Assembly (NCBI RefSeq): GCF_000972845.2
Contig: NC_040027.1
Span: 17,375,742 to 17,439,741 of the forward strand
Direction: 5' to 3'
Source of the DNA: Larimichthys crocea
Taxonomy: Eukaryota > Chordata > Actinopteri > Sciaenidae
DNA: 64,000 bases
Shown: one piece after another, positions 1-12,853 of the stretch
Layout of the letters: each line of letters begins with the position of its first letter
How positions within the stretch are numbered: the first letter of the stretch is position 1
Position numbers and translations under genes: made by a program
The notes under the pieces: generated by a model
What the model saw: the letters and a program-made list of their open reading frames with translations, nothing else
Database searches by the model: none
What the model was told of the DNA's origin: nothing

Positions 1-792
1 TATGCCCAGAAATCAAACCTTTTCGCTACTGAGCAGTTTCCAATGCTACAGCCAGTTCCCCTTATACATCCACGTGTATTCTGGACTAGTGCACATTGAA
101 AACACCATACTGCTTCACACTTTAGACGCATCCCAGAATGCAAAGCACACCTGACTACAGGAGCTATTTAGCCAGTTTAGAGCACACCTGTTAGTTGGCT
201 TGGATCAAGGTCGGATCACGTTCCCACCACAAACGAACCAGAGTTTGTTTGTGACCAGACTGAGACTTACTCCTCTCAAGGGTGGTTGTTTTTGTCCATA
301 CAAGGGAACGGGAGTCCGATTTAACCGCACAGAACATCCTTAGATGGTAAACATGGTAAGCATTATATCTGCTAAACATCATGTTGGCATTTACCTCAAA
401 GCACCACTGTGCACATGTACAAATGTACATGTAGCATTAAGTCTTGTTATGATGTGTTATTTTTTTTCTAACCAATCAAATAGTCACTGTTCCAGATTAA
501 TATAATATGGCAGTAAATGATAAATATACGTCATGGCTCCCAAGCTGCAAAACCTGAACTTCCACTAGAGCTCAGCATGAGGGAAGGAGTTCAGTGTGTG
601 ACGATCTCCAGTTACAAGCCATTTTAACATGATATGAGGCCGGTGTTAGGATAATATGAACTGCGAGGTAGAGCAGTGACTCACAAGCCTCAAACATACA
701 TACACACATCACGCATGCACACATTTACACACAAATCCGGAGTAGCAGATTGATTATACGACCCTGAGAAGATCATTTACACACATGCTTCC

Positions 793-800
<8 letters not shown>

Positions 801-827
<27 letters not shown>

Positions 828-1031
828 GTGGCCTCCTCTTGCTCCTCCTCTCCTCTCTGCCCTCTCTCTCACCTCCTTCTCCCTCTTTATGTCAAATCTG
901 CACATAAACGTGAACAGACCGAACAGCCCCACGAGGAGAAATGTGGTCGTTTGCCTCCGTTATCTCCTTTTCTCTACATCACGCTCCCTCTCTCCCTCCT
1001 CCTCCTCCTTACACCCCCTTGCTTAACTTAG

Positions 1032-1072
<41 letters not shown>

Positions 1073-1573
1073 CTCTCTCTCTCTTTCTCCCTCTCTCGCT
1101 GTTCTTTCTCTCTCCCCCCTCCCCCATCAGCCCTCAGCCAATGGCGTCTGGGTGTCAGGCAGCTCAGAGAAGCTGTTGTCATGGTGACGGGGCTCCTGTC
1201 TGTGCTCTGTCCCTCAGGCATCCCAGATCCAGAAAGCAGCATCGTGTTTACGTGAGGAGAGGAGAGGAGAGGAGAGGAGAGGAGAGGAGGCAGGAAAACA
1301 GTGCTGGGGATAGATGTGAGGGACAGAGAGGAGGAGGAGGAAGAGAAGGAGGAGGAGGAAGACGAGGAGGAGGAGATTGTGGAGGGAGGGAGAAAAAAAC
1401 TGCCCCACTTTGACCAGCTTTTGTTCTGCTGTGTCTTCGAGTTTGAAGGCCTTGCATGCATGCATGTGTGTGTGTGTGTGTTTATGTGTGCCTCACATGG
1501 CTCTGTAGACACCCAGGCATCTCACACTCCTATTCCTGGCACCTCCACCCAATCACTGACCTTTCCTGGACTC

Positions 1574-1613
<40 letters not shown>

Positions 1614-1857
1614 CCTGACCCAGCACACAATCACAGCTCTTTATATGTCTCCCGAAACACACACACACACAGACACACATTTGCACAGTACACACACACA
1701 CACACACACACACACATTCATCCAAGATCATGTAACCAGCCTAAAACACTTGCACCTGGTGTGGCCTAAAATAAGGTCCCTGAGCAGCCATGTCGCAGGG
1801 TGGTGTGACGATGACAGCAGCTTGGAGGGCCTGTGTTGACCACTGTGCCTCTGAACC

Positions 1858-1893
<36 letters not shown>
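801..1893. repeat. Microsatellite cluster (CA)n, (TC)n, (GGAGA)n, (GGA)n
   Basis: The tracts in order are (AC)n 801-827, (CT)n 1034-1083, (GGAGA)7-like 1254-1289, GGA-rich 1332-1375, (TG)n 1465-1482, (CA)17-like 1578-1611, (CA)n 1656-1672 and 1690-1716, and (CA)n 1857-1893. Open frames across this interval are stop-free only because of these repeats. Confidence 0.95.
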
Positions 1894-1894
<1 letters not shown>

Positions 1895-3952
1895 TTCACA
1901 GTCTAGATCATTTATCTCCAGGGGGCATCTGTTGCTGATTGGTCGATGCCATCGTCTGTGCCCTGACCATGACACTCGCAGTATGGGGGTTTGCTTTTGC
2001 ACATTTTAATGCTCTACTGTGTGAGTGTGTAGATACATAACTATTCCAATAGAGCAGGTGTTGAGCAGCACCCCAGGCCCTCCGTGCTATATAATGAACC
2101 CCGTCAGCTCCTGTATCTGTATCAGTGGTGGCCTATTGGCTCTATAGTCTACACACTTGACTTTTTCTCCCTTTCCATGGGACAATCCAGCACATTAATT
2201 GCAAGGTAAACAACTGAAGAGGAGCGTCAACCCCACAGGAGCTCTTTCCCTCTCCTCTGCTCTCCTCCCTCCCTCCTGTTCCTTCCTCTAGTCTTTTTCT
2301 GAGGCGAGGTTGGTTAAGCCCCCCTTCAGAATCAGAATCTGGACAAGCACCAGTTGGAAGCTAATCCGGCTCGCCGACTGGACCCCTCCTCCGAAACGGC
2401 ACAGCGGGGGTGGACTGATGAAAGGATGGCTGATATGAGGGACATGAAAGGCATTGTAGAGGCAAACAGAGCCGCAGACACAGCCTGCCTCAGACCAGCG
2501 TGCTGCGTTCGGCACTGTACAACAAGCCATTTACGACATTAAAACAGCACAATCGTCAGAGTCGTTTCGTTATTCAAGCTCAAGGCTGCCATCCGACTTT
2601 CTTTTAGCTGGAAGTTTCAACTCTGCTGCCACTTGATGCACAGGTTAAGGCACTTAATGTCTAAACTGTGTTCACACTGTGTTTTAACAACTATTAACAT
2701 CCTGTTTGTTCAAGGCCAAACCTCTTGACTGGAACATTACGTTTTCACTTGCAGTCAATAAACAAAATTAGCCTCTATTGGAGTAAAAAAAGCCTATAAG
2801 ACGGAGCCTCGGGTCCATCCTAAATGATCTTTTAGCACAACTGCCCTGTCAACAGTAAAAAATGAAATAAGCATTGAAAGTACTTCATTTTTAAGTTCAC
2901 AAAAGGTGGCTCCAAAATGGATCCAGCTAATTTCTCACATGTCGGAGTGTGAGTGGACTTTGACCGAGCAGAAAACTGGAGGGATTCTGCATGTCGGCAC
3001 CCAACGGGAGTTTTCAAAGTCCAGTTTTTGTCTTTTATAGTTTGAGTTTTGATTTATTCAATAAAATATCTCCTCGTTCTGTCCAGTTGCCACAGTCCAG
3101 ATGAAAGAAAAGATGATAAAAATGCTGATGAAGGCTCGTCTTTAATTATTACATATGCTCACAGCAATTAAGCTTTGTGAGCAGCAGCAGGTGATTTGAG
3201 GACTTTCTCTGCCCCCGGGTTTGCCTCTCAGGCTACTGCCCTAACCTCTGATTGGGAGGAGGTTGTACATGTAGCCTGAAAGAGGTACTCTGGGAAACAT
3301 CTACAAACTCATGTGCACGTTTTTCAGGCAAAAGAAGTTTAATATGGTTGTAAATTAGGAGTTGTAGTTTGTTTTACCAGACTACGATTAATGTGAAACG
3401 CCTGATAACCGATTTAATAATGTGCATAATGTTATTTGCTGTATCTATGGAAATATTAAAAACACAGGAAATATAATTTACGTATCTTTCTTTTATTTTA
3501 TCTTTTAGTTGAAAGACTTTGTGTGCCCCCCTCCCCACTCCACCCACAACTAAAGCTAAACCAAAGCCCTTACGTGCACCCCTACTGTTAATCGCCACAT
3601 TATCCTCGCTCTTCATGTTCAAATTTCAAGAGATTAAAAATAGCAATAAAAAAAAACAAAAAAAAACAAACACAAATGACCTGCAGCCGACAAAGACACA
3701 AACCGGCGCGGTGCTCGGTGAACTGATAAATTTGGCGAGGCCTCAGTCTGGGCGTTAACTGTGGATGAAAGCCGCGTGAGTTTGAATGACTTTGACAAGA
3801 TGGAGTAAAATGAGATTTTGATGTTTTCAGAAGAAAGAAAAAGAAAAATGGAGCCAAGGACATTTTTGTATTTTGTCTTTGAAACACAGAACAGACTAAT
3901 TGTCTCTTAATATCTGAAGAGTATCTATTCCTAGACTAAGACAGGCGTGCAC

Positions 3953-3953
3953 G

Positions 3954-3985
<32 letters not shown>
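3953..3985. repeat. (CA)n microsatellite
   Basis: An interrupted CA tract; a second one lies at about 4095-4140. Both are in ssbp4 intron 4. Confidence 0.9.
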
Positions 3986-3986
<1 letters not shown>

Positions 3987-4468
3987 AGGACAACTTGATG
4001 ACAGATGGAAAGAAATTAGAGGCAAAGTAGCATTAATATTCCATCTCTTAATAACAACCAAAGCCCATCCCCCACCTCTGGCACCACACAGTCACACCCA
4101 CACATACACACACACACACACACACGCACATGCACACATACATACACAAAAATGTGAGTATGTGCGTACAAACAGTCCTGTCCTAGAGAGCATTTCAGCT
4201 TGGCCTGAGACAAACAGGACAAAATCTACAAATTCAACCCCTCCCATCCTCCTCCTCTTCCCTCCTTTTCTACACCCTCCCACCCTCCTCCTACAACCTG
4301 GTCTCCTTCCCCTTCCTCTCACCCTCCCCACACAACACCCACCCACCCAGCCCCACTGCCCTCCAGCCCTGCAGCCTCACAGCAAAGTAGAGAGCAATCC
4401 CTTGGTGGGTCAGCCAGATTAAACTGCCACTGTAATCCGCTTGGCTTTCACCTCCTTGTCCTCAGCCG

Positions 4469-4750
4469 AAGAGAGAGAGAGGGAAAGAGAAAGAGAGGGA
4501 TGGTTGGAGGAGTAAGAGGGCAGAAGGATGGAGAGACGGACAGAGAGAAAGAGAGAGAGAGAGATGGGAAGACAAAATGTAACATAGCAAAGGAAGAGAG
4601 GCCGAGGGTGGGGAGAGAGAGAAAGGAGAAGATGATGGAGGGGGAGGGCAGAGCTGGGGGAAGTAGCTAAATGACAACAAGGGCATGGAGAGAGAAAAAC
4701 AAGGAGTAGAAAAAAAAGCCAGAGAAAGAGAGAGAGAGAGGCAGTACAGG
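4469..4750 (+). repeat. GA-rich polypurine stretch
   Basis: About 280 bp of mostly A and G on the plus strand, with GAGAGAGAG cores at about 4541-4563 and 4728-4740. Confidence 0.8.
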
Positions 4751-5479
4751 GCTGAATTAAAGGAGTATGAAAAGGAGGAAGTGAATAATGAATCTCATAA
4801 AGGAAAGATATTAAGGACGAATAAGAGTCAAATAAACTGTGTTACGAGAGGGAGTGATGAAGGACAGTGGGGTAATCCTGGTGGCAGAGCTTCTGTGGCA
4901 AATATAATGAACCAAACAGGAAACTGTGCTGAAGTACGCCCTCGTATTCGTGTAATGATGAAATTTGTTTTGTATGAAATTCATAGGAAATGACATTGCC
5001 CCCCCTCATGGCCAATCAGTACCGAATCCTTCCCGCCATCTCGTTCTGACCCGGAATCGTTCTCCCTCTCTCCTTCCCCTCGGGCCAACTAGAGTAATAA
5101 TGAAAACGCTGCAGATCTGTGCTGAAATGTGCCTCAAGTTTTTGTTCAAATCTCATCAGCAGTGTCGCAGAGATCAAACACGAAGGGCAGAATGAGTGAA
5201 TGAATGAGCCACGGTGTTGTGAATGTTGCAGATGAAGCGGGCTCTTGTTGAATGTAAACACTCATGAATCGTCTGATCAGTGGATCTGTGCTAGTGTGGC
5301 TCACAAAAGATGTTATGTACTTCACTTCACACCTCAGAGTTGTCATGCCATGATAGCAATGTGATACACGCATACATCCTGACTTAAACCTGCAGTGTTA
5401 TTGCTTAAATACCAACTTCTACGCATGATGCCTGAAGTTGATATGGCGAATTTGTTCACAAACGGCCACAGTCAGGTGG

Positions 5480-5640
5480 CATAAGTCCAATATTCACTCT
5501 CTTGTAGCTCTGTTTTTGGTCTCTACCAACTCCAGAGAAAAATATCTGCATCTTTAGCTGCTAAATGCTTCACTACGTTCACCAGCTAGTCTCTAACTGA
5601 GTCATTTGTCAGTTTCTTCCAAACTACATGCGGCCTTACA
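5480..5640 (+). mobile_element. Dispersed teleost repeat fragment
   Basis: The blocks ATTCACTCTCTTGTAGCTCT, TTTGGTCTCTACCAACTCC and GCTGCTAAATGCTTCACTAC, with ACCAGCTAGTCTCTAAC, match a repeat I recall from many teleost introns. It lies in ssbp4 intron 4. Confidence 0.65.
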
Positions 5641-5689
5641 TGATTATATGACTGTTTTCTGATCTTCCACCACTACAGTAAAGGTATGG

Positions 5690-5795
5690 TTATATTTAGG
5701 CGACTAAAACTAAACTAAAGGTCATCGTCATGGTTAACTTAAAGAGACCAACATAATAGGAAACTAGGTGTGACCAACCGACCGCATAAAAATCA
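5690..5795 (+). mobile_element. Dispersed repeat fragment (GGTTATATTTAGGCGAC type)
   Basis: GGTTATATTTAGGCGACTAA followed by AAAGGTCATCGTCATGGTTA and AAAGAGACCAACATAATAGG resembles a common teleost repeat whose consensus has GGTTAGGTTTAGGC. A related fragment lies at 56068-56150. Confidence 0.6.
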
Positions 5796-8700
5796 CTTTG
5801 TGTGCCAGACAACCAACCCCAACTTCCTACTTTTGCCATTTTGTGGTTCCACATCAATGTCTACTTCCACCTTCGTGAAAACCGTCACAAGAGGCGGCAT
5901 GTCCAGTAAATGTATCATAATCATAATCAGTTGTTTTAGCTTTTTGATATCGAAGGAGACATTCTCAGCCCTTTTAATCAAGTTGTACTGAAATTATGAC
6001 CCTAATGCAAATAAGATAAACAAGTGCAATAAACTATTTTCATCCGTCGGTTATAGTCCAACCAAGTCCTGATACAAAAGTTATGTATAAATGCAAAAGT
6101 TCACATCAAGTCAAAGACAAGTCCAGGCTTCAGCATGAACATACAATCTATGAGTCAAAAGCATCAGAACAAAAAACTACTAATTAAATATAAAACTTTC
6201 CATTATCTACCGTCATCATCACCATCGATCTGAAACCTACTTAAGTCCAATGAAGTCTTAAGTCTCTGTAAACGAAATACAGCTACTGTATAAAGTGACT
6301 CCGGTCATGCTCGGGTTCAGACGATGTAACAACATCACTTCTGTTCTCTAATTTGACTGTTTCGATAATGAAACATTCAAACAAACTCCGGATCACGTGA
6401 AGCTGAGCTCGTCTGTGCTGCTAAAGTACAGACATCTCACATTATCTTTCGAATGTGTGTGTGTGTGTGGGAGAATGTCCGCTGGGTGCATGGGTGTTAA
6501 AAGTGTAGAAAAGAAATAGAGTTAACAGGTATTACCCTCCTCCAGTCCCCGACTGACAGAAAGAGGGGGGGGCTCATGAGAGAAGGAGAGAATGAGGGAG
6601 AAAGAGAGAAAGAGAAGGAGAGGCAGGAAGAGGGAGGATATCCTGCGAGGAAAGGCTGTGATATATGAGCAGACCACTTCAAACAAGCAGGGGGAGGGGG
6701 ACACTCCTTCTGCAATAAAACCAGGGGAGGGAGAAGGAGGAGAAGAAAAGAGTCAGAGAGGAAGACAGAGATTTAAAGAAGGGAGCTACAGTAAAAAAAG
6801 AGGAAAAGTTGGAGGAAGGTTAGTGCCAGATGAGCAAGAGTGGGATGTCCCCGCAATAAAACCCCAGAAAGAAGAAAAGACTGACCAGGCCCTGCCTGCA
6901 ATAGAGCCACCTATAGACACAGATCTGCAGGAGGGCATCTTTAATGTTGAAACGAAGCCTGATCTCAAGTGAATGAGCTGGAAAAAAGAGTGTAAAACTA
7001 ATGATGTAGGCTAACTGCTATTTCACTGTAACCTGATGGTTTCAGTAATTTATCAAGTAAAAATGAACAATTTCTGGTCAAACATTAAGATTAGTTTGCA
7101 TTTTCTTAACATTTTAAGTTTGTTTTGCCTGATTAGATGATTATTTTTGAAATCTGACATGCCATTTAAGTAAGTTTTATCATTTTTTAACAATTTTTAC
7201 CCCCAAAATAAAAGATTTTTACCCAGAAAACGTCTTTGGTCGTAGAAAGTGAAGGGAAACTTTAGGAGAAAATGGAAATATGCAGCTGATTATGCACCGG
7301 TGTCCCTCAAAATGACAATTAATGGTTAAAATACACAAGTGTTGTGGTTTTTCAGCCATTCTTAATATGCAAAATAAACACTAATACATTCCCAGACTTC
7401 TTATGCAAATAATGAGTCTTTATGATCAATAATTTGTTTTGGTTTTTTTTAGATTATTTATTTGGCCTTTTCAAGCTTAATTTGATAGAGATAGCTGAAG
7501 AGTGACAGGAATGCGTGGAGAGATAATGGGGAATAACATACGGAAAATAATTTGTTTTAAAAAGTGCAACTTTACTCTGAACTCATCCAGCATTCCCACC
7601 AGCACATAAATGTACACACACGTGGACGCAACAACGTTCTCCAACAAGTGATTGATGATTTCAGGAAGGGGCTCTTGGGCAGAGGAAGTCCAGTCTGGGT
7701 CAAACTTCATTGACACATCCAGGAATGAGCACCATCTGCATGCACTCACAAGTCACACTCACACACACACGGGAACACACTCCTATACTCACTCCGACAT
7801 GTGATACTGTTCCTTTCATGCTGTTTACTATATAATGTCTTTCCTCTAGCAGCAGTGACTGTGAGCGGCAGACGAGGAGGGGGGGCAGGCAGGCGGGCAC
7901 AGAGTCAAGGTGAGCAGAGTGAGTCGGGCACGTCGGCTCAGCGTGCACTCTGCAGTTTTAGGCTCGGTGTGCCATTGTGGGCCAGCATGGGGCTGTTTTT
8001 GACAGCAACCATTACAACAAATAATTGAACAGCAAATGAAGACAAATGATATGATTGCAGAGCGCGTCCCAGCAGTCAATCCGCTATCTAGGTGGTTCCC
8101 ATTCAAAGCCATTGATCAGCTTTACAACCTAAGTAGCTGGCCAGGAAACTAAATGGTGGCGATCAATGCTATTTAACAGATTATTGACTGCTGACTGGTT
8201 GCCTGAGATCAAAATAGAGACAGGGGGATGAAGAAATAAGCAAATAGAGGAATGGAATGAAAACACATGAAATTGGAATCGGTTCCTTTGCTTCAGTGAT
8301 GATAAATGGGAAAGAAAAACACTGAGACAGCAGAGAGCGGGGAGAAGGAGAGAGGTTGCATTTTTCTGTGTGCGCGGATGAATGTGCATGATCATGTGCA
8401 TTTAATGAAGAAAGCAAGCAAGGAAGACAGAGAAGTAAAAACAAAGAAAATAAGCCAGAAAGAAAGCTCACTCCGCGTACAGTCTGTGTTACCAACACTC
8501 TTGTTTCAAGGCACACATGTGACCAGATGTGGTCCGCGTACCTCTGTGTTCATGCTTCTCGCACACCTGAAAACTCCACACATCAGTCGTCGTGCTTTTG
8601 CGGGGGAGGGAGGGGGGTAAAAATCAGCTCAACGAGGAAGAACCTCCTCGGCAGAATCAGCCGGTACTTTCTGCTCCTCTTTTGTTCAAGCCAATCCTTG

Positions 8701-9352
8701 ATGGAGCTTTTCAAGTGGCGCACAAGCTGGCACATAACAACAGCCGCTTGCACCGCAATTACATCCTTTTGACTGCGCGCTCCTTCACATGTGTTTCTAC
8801 TGTTTTGCGTTTACAATGCATGAACCAGACTTGAGCCATCCGTTGGCTTTCCTGTCCGTGCGTCGTGTGAGGTTATTAGTTAATGAAAATGAGTATCGGG
8901 ACTTCAGTTGTTGTATGACATTTATGTGTGTGTGTGTAAGAGGATGGGGTAGGAGTTGGGGTGGTGGCGTGTTTAACAACCTCCAACAGTCCCAAACCAC
9001 TGTAGTATTTAATACACACAGTGGTGTGTTACCATGGTGACTGGGCCCAGCTATGGGGCCCGACACATGAGGCTGCATGTTTGTTGTGTGTGTGTGTTAT
9101 CTTCATATATGTGCATGTGTGTGCGTGCACTTAAAAACCAGTTGCATGTAGATTTTTTTGGGGGGGGGCTCTGTGTCGTCAAATTTACTTTAAGACAAAA
9201 TCCTGTTTGTTCAGTTTCGAAACGGCAGAAAAGTGTCCAAGCTTCAGTGAATCGCTGTGTGCATGTGTGAGTATGGACTTAAATATGGCTGTGGTAGATA
9301 TGTGACTGTGAGAATGTGTGTGTGTCTGACTGTGTATGTGTGTCTCCCTGCC

Positions 9353-9354
<2 letters not shown>

Positions 9355-9397
<43 letters not shown>
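9355..9397. repeat. (GT)21 microsatellite
   Basis: A perfect GT tract of about 43 bp in ssbp4 intron 4. Confidence 0.95.
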
Positions 9398-9399
<2 letters not shown>

Positions 9400-12300
9400 A
9401 CACTCCCTTTGCCTTTTCTCAGTTCAGCAGAACCTCATTAATTCAGCAGGAATGGAAATCATTTCTGCACGGAGCGCAGAGGAGACAGAAAGAGATGGAG
9501 AGGAAGACGCGTGTAAGGGTGGGGGTGGTGGGGCCACAATGAATACTCAAATTTCTTTATTTTTTCTTTACTGAAAATCATTCAATTAAAAAAAAAAACA
9601 AAAAAAAGAAAAATAATAATTTCATGTTCTGGATAAATAGCGCAATGAATTCCCAGGATTAGTCTCACAGGGAATTTTACACTTTAATATAATCTAATCG
9701 TGATTATGTTACATTGTGATTCAGCCTTTTGGTTGACAACTCTTGAGAAATAACACATATGTCTGATCTCAGCCTTGAAATCTCATGAGGTTTATACACA
9801 AATAAATAGACTGGACAAACAACCAAATACAGCAAATGTCCAGATGGATACATTAATAATAATAATAAAAAAAAGGTAATCTTCCTTATGTAGCAGCAAA
9901 TCACAGCCTCCTCCATCCTTCCCTCTCTCCCCTCCTCCTGCCATCTCTCCATCCTGCAGCCTGCCACCAGACAATATGGAGCAGACAGTAATCTGGCCAT
10001 GCACTGAGGAGATTACAGCATCCAGCAGAACAGTTCAGCACAGAAGAGAGCAGCTCAGTTCAGCACATCACAAGAACCACAAGCGATTGTCCAAACCGAG
10101 TCAACACAAAAGCAGGAATCTACAGTACAACCAACCAAACTGTTCAGAAGAAACCTCTCTCTCTCTTTCTTTCTCTCTCTCACTCCCTCTCTTGTCTCTG
10201 GCAGAGCGTCGGCTGGTCGCGCACACTCCTTCAGTGAAAGCTGACCTTTTCAGGGTGCAACAGAGTGCAGTGTTGTGGATCTCTTTATTCCAAAATGTCA
10301 CTTTTTACAGAAAAAGATCTGATGCGGTAAACAGATCAAGCAGCGAGGACGAGACACAAAAGAGGAATAACACATGTAAAGTATGTGAGCATGCAAACAC
10401 ACACACACACAGTCTAACTTTCAGTCCTTGGGTTTTTTCTTGGTATTTACGAATACACACATACATACATGAACACACACTGGAGCTTAAATAAGTCCAA
10501 ACATTCAGTCAATAACGAAACAGATGCGCTGCCCTATATATCCACTGAACTTAATCACGAGAGATATAAATAACCGATATGAAGGCTTATATCCAGACAG
10601 CAGTGTCGAGGTCTAAAGTTCACACTTTGAACTTGTTTGTAAGTACATGATGTAGATTTTTTGGATTTGCTTCCAGAAGAATAAACCCTAAACGTTAACC
10701 CTTGACCCTGCGCTGACCTTAAAGCTGACTAATACCTCATCAAACAGTCGCTTACGTGCACACACACGTACACAGATATATTAGCACTTCTTCAATATCC
10801 TTCAAAAACCTTCAATATCTCATCAGAGGCACAATCATATCCACCCCAAGCCTATTCTGTTCTAAATCTGTGTAACATTGTTCAACTACCCATAGTCTGA
10901 GGCAACACAGGTTTAAAACAGTGAGCACAGGCTAAAATGATAATTGTTGAGCTAACAATCAATTAAAAGTCATAAACACTTATTCTTCAGTATGTCTGTA
11001 AAAGCTGACAAAGATGTGTTTTAAAGTGTAACGTCAGTGTGTAAACGTGCGAGGCGGGAAGGAGTCTAAAACATGTGACTCAAGCTGAAGTGCTGTTTTT
11101 TTAAAGTCTTTAAAGAGTTGCCAAAAAAACATTTTTTTAAATATAAAACGGTTCCAAGAAACATTGGCTCATTACTCCTTGCAAATCATTTCAAGGTTGT
11201 TTCTGTTCTTTCTGTAATTACGTCTAACAATCAGAATCTAGCGACAATTAGAAGTGGTCCAAAGATAATGTCATGTTAACTGATAAAGAAGTTTGAGTAA
11301 ACTGCTTTTCTCCTTCTGTTAAAGAACAGTGATGTACAACCAAACTCGAGGTGAGAGCCACGAGAAAGGTTTGATGAAATGGAAAGCAGGAGATGAAGAC
11401 ACTGCTGAAAGGTCAGTAAATAAACATGAATCTGGCTTGAAACATTCAGATGAGGAGGGAAAGAAATGTGGACATCTGTTCTTGAAACATCACAATTAAT
11501 TTACATGTTCTTCTTCTCCTTTATTACCTTTAAAGTGATCATAAATATCGCAGTATTTCATCTAGTCACTCCTTTTTGATTTGAAATACGTGCCACTTCC
11601 CTCCAGTACAGTACAATACGTGGACAACATCTGCACACCTCTGCAGACAACTTCCCAGACTTGCAAAAGCAAGAGCATGTTTTCATGCTTTAAGGTGTTA
11701 AAGCAGGGAGAGCAAAAGAAAAGCTACGAAGGTGCGGCGGTAGATACAGTCAGCGTGTTGAAATCATGGTGTTAATTTAAGAAAGGTAGAAGAGTAAAGG
11801 TGTAATGGTTGAGGAGAGGAAGGCAAGGAGGAGATGAGGAGATGATAAAGGTGTTGCAGCAGAGAAAGAGACCAAAGAAAATGAAGGTGTAGCCCCACTG
11901 TTGAATGTAGAGGCTGATAGAGCCGAACAGTTGAAGGTATAGTAATAAAAGGGGAGGGTGGTGGTGGTTTCTGAAGGTGTAATGGTGGAGAGAGAGGAGG
12001 AGAGCTGAAGGAGCCAGGTGTGGCAGCAGCCACAGAGGTAATCAGTGGGCCAATGGGGAGTCATTCCACTCAGAGCGAACGGGCTGCCGAAGTACCTGGA
12101 ATAAAAATAATCATTACACTGCATTAAAGTCACTGTCTGTAAATATACCCTGGGCAGCAGTAAAGCAAGCTCGCTGTGGCCCCCGCCATCAGGACACTAG
12201 CACACCTTAATGCACACGTGCGCGAATATGTAAATACACACAAATTAAAATGAAATGCAAATATTCCAGAGGAACGTGAGCATGTCTCTCTCTCTCTCTC

Positions 12301-12825
12301 TCTGTCTTTTTTGCACGAGCGGTGTAAAAATCAGCGACTCCCCTGCTGATTCTGTGCATTTATCCTGTCATTACAAAGACAAGCTTTTAACAGAAACAAA
12401 CAGTTTCTCCGAATATAACTCAACCAGCTCAAACACATTCATTCATTTCCCCTCCACCACCACGACCACCTCGACTCCGCCCCCCCGATAACTTATAAGT
12501 GTTATTTTAGCAACAGAAACCCCGACAGAGGCTTGAACTGGATCTCTCTCACACATTTATTCTGCCTCTCAGTATTGCTGCCTTTGGAAAATGGGGATTA
12601 AGTCTGCATTTAGGAGAATTTGAATTGCAAATAAGGCTTTGTAATTGTTTTAGTCTTTAATCCTTGCAGGGAGGGCCTCAGTGTAATGCAAAGTTGAGAC
12701 AGGCGAACATCTCAGGCATTCATCTGAGGAAGGACTGTGTTTGTTTCACTATTCGGCTCAATGAGACTTTTAATAAGCAGGGTGTCCGATCAGCACCTCA
12801 CACACACGAACACACGCAAGTATAT

Positions 12826-12853
12826 GCACGCACGCACGCACGCACGCACGCAC
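12826..12853. repeat. (GCAC)7 tetranucleotide microsatellite
   Basis: A tetranucleotide array, unusual here because it contains CpG in each unit. Confidence 0.9.

Noticed and set aside
1009..1512. 167-codon minus-strand open frame
   Set aside because: It is composed of translated CT, GGA and GGAGA repeats, giving Ser and Arg-Glu runs.
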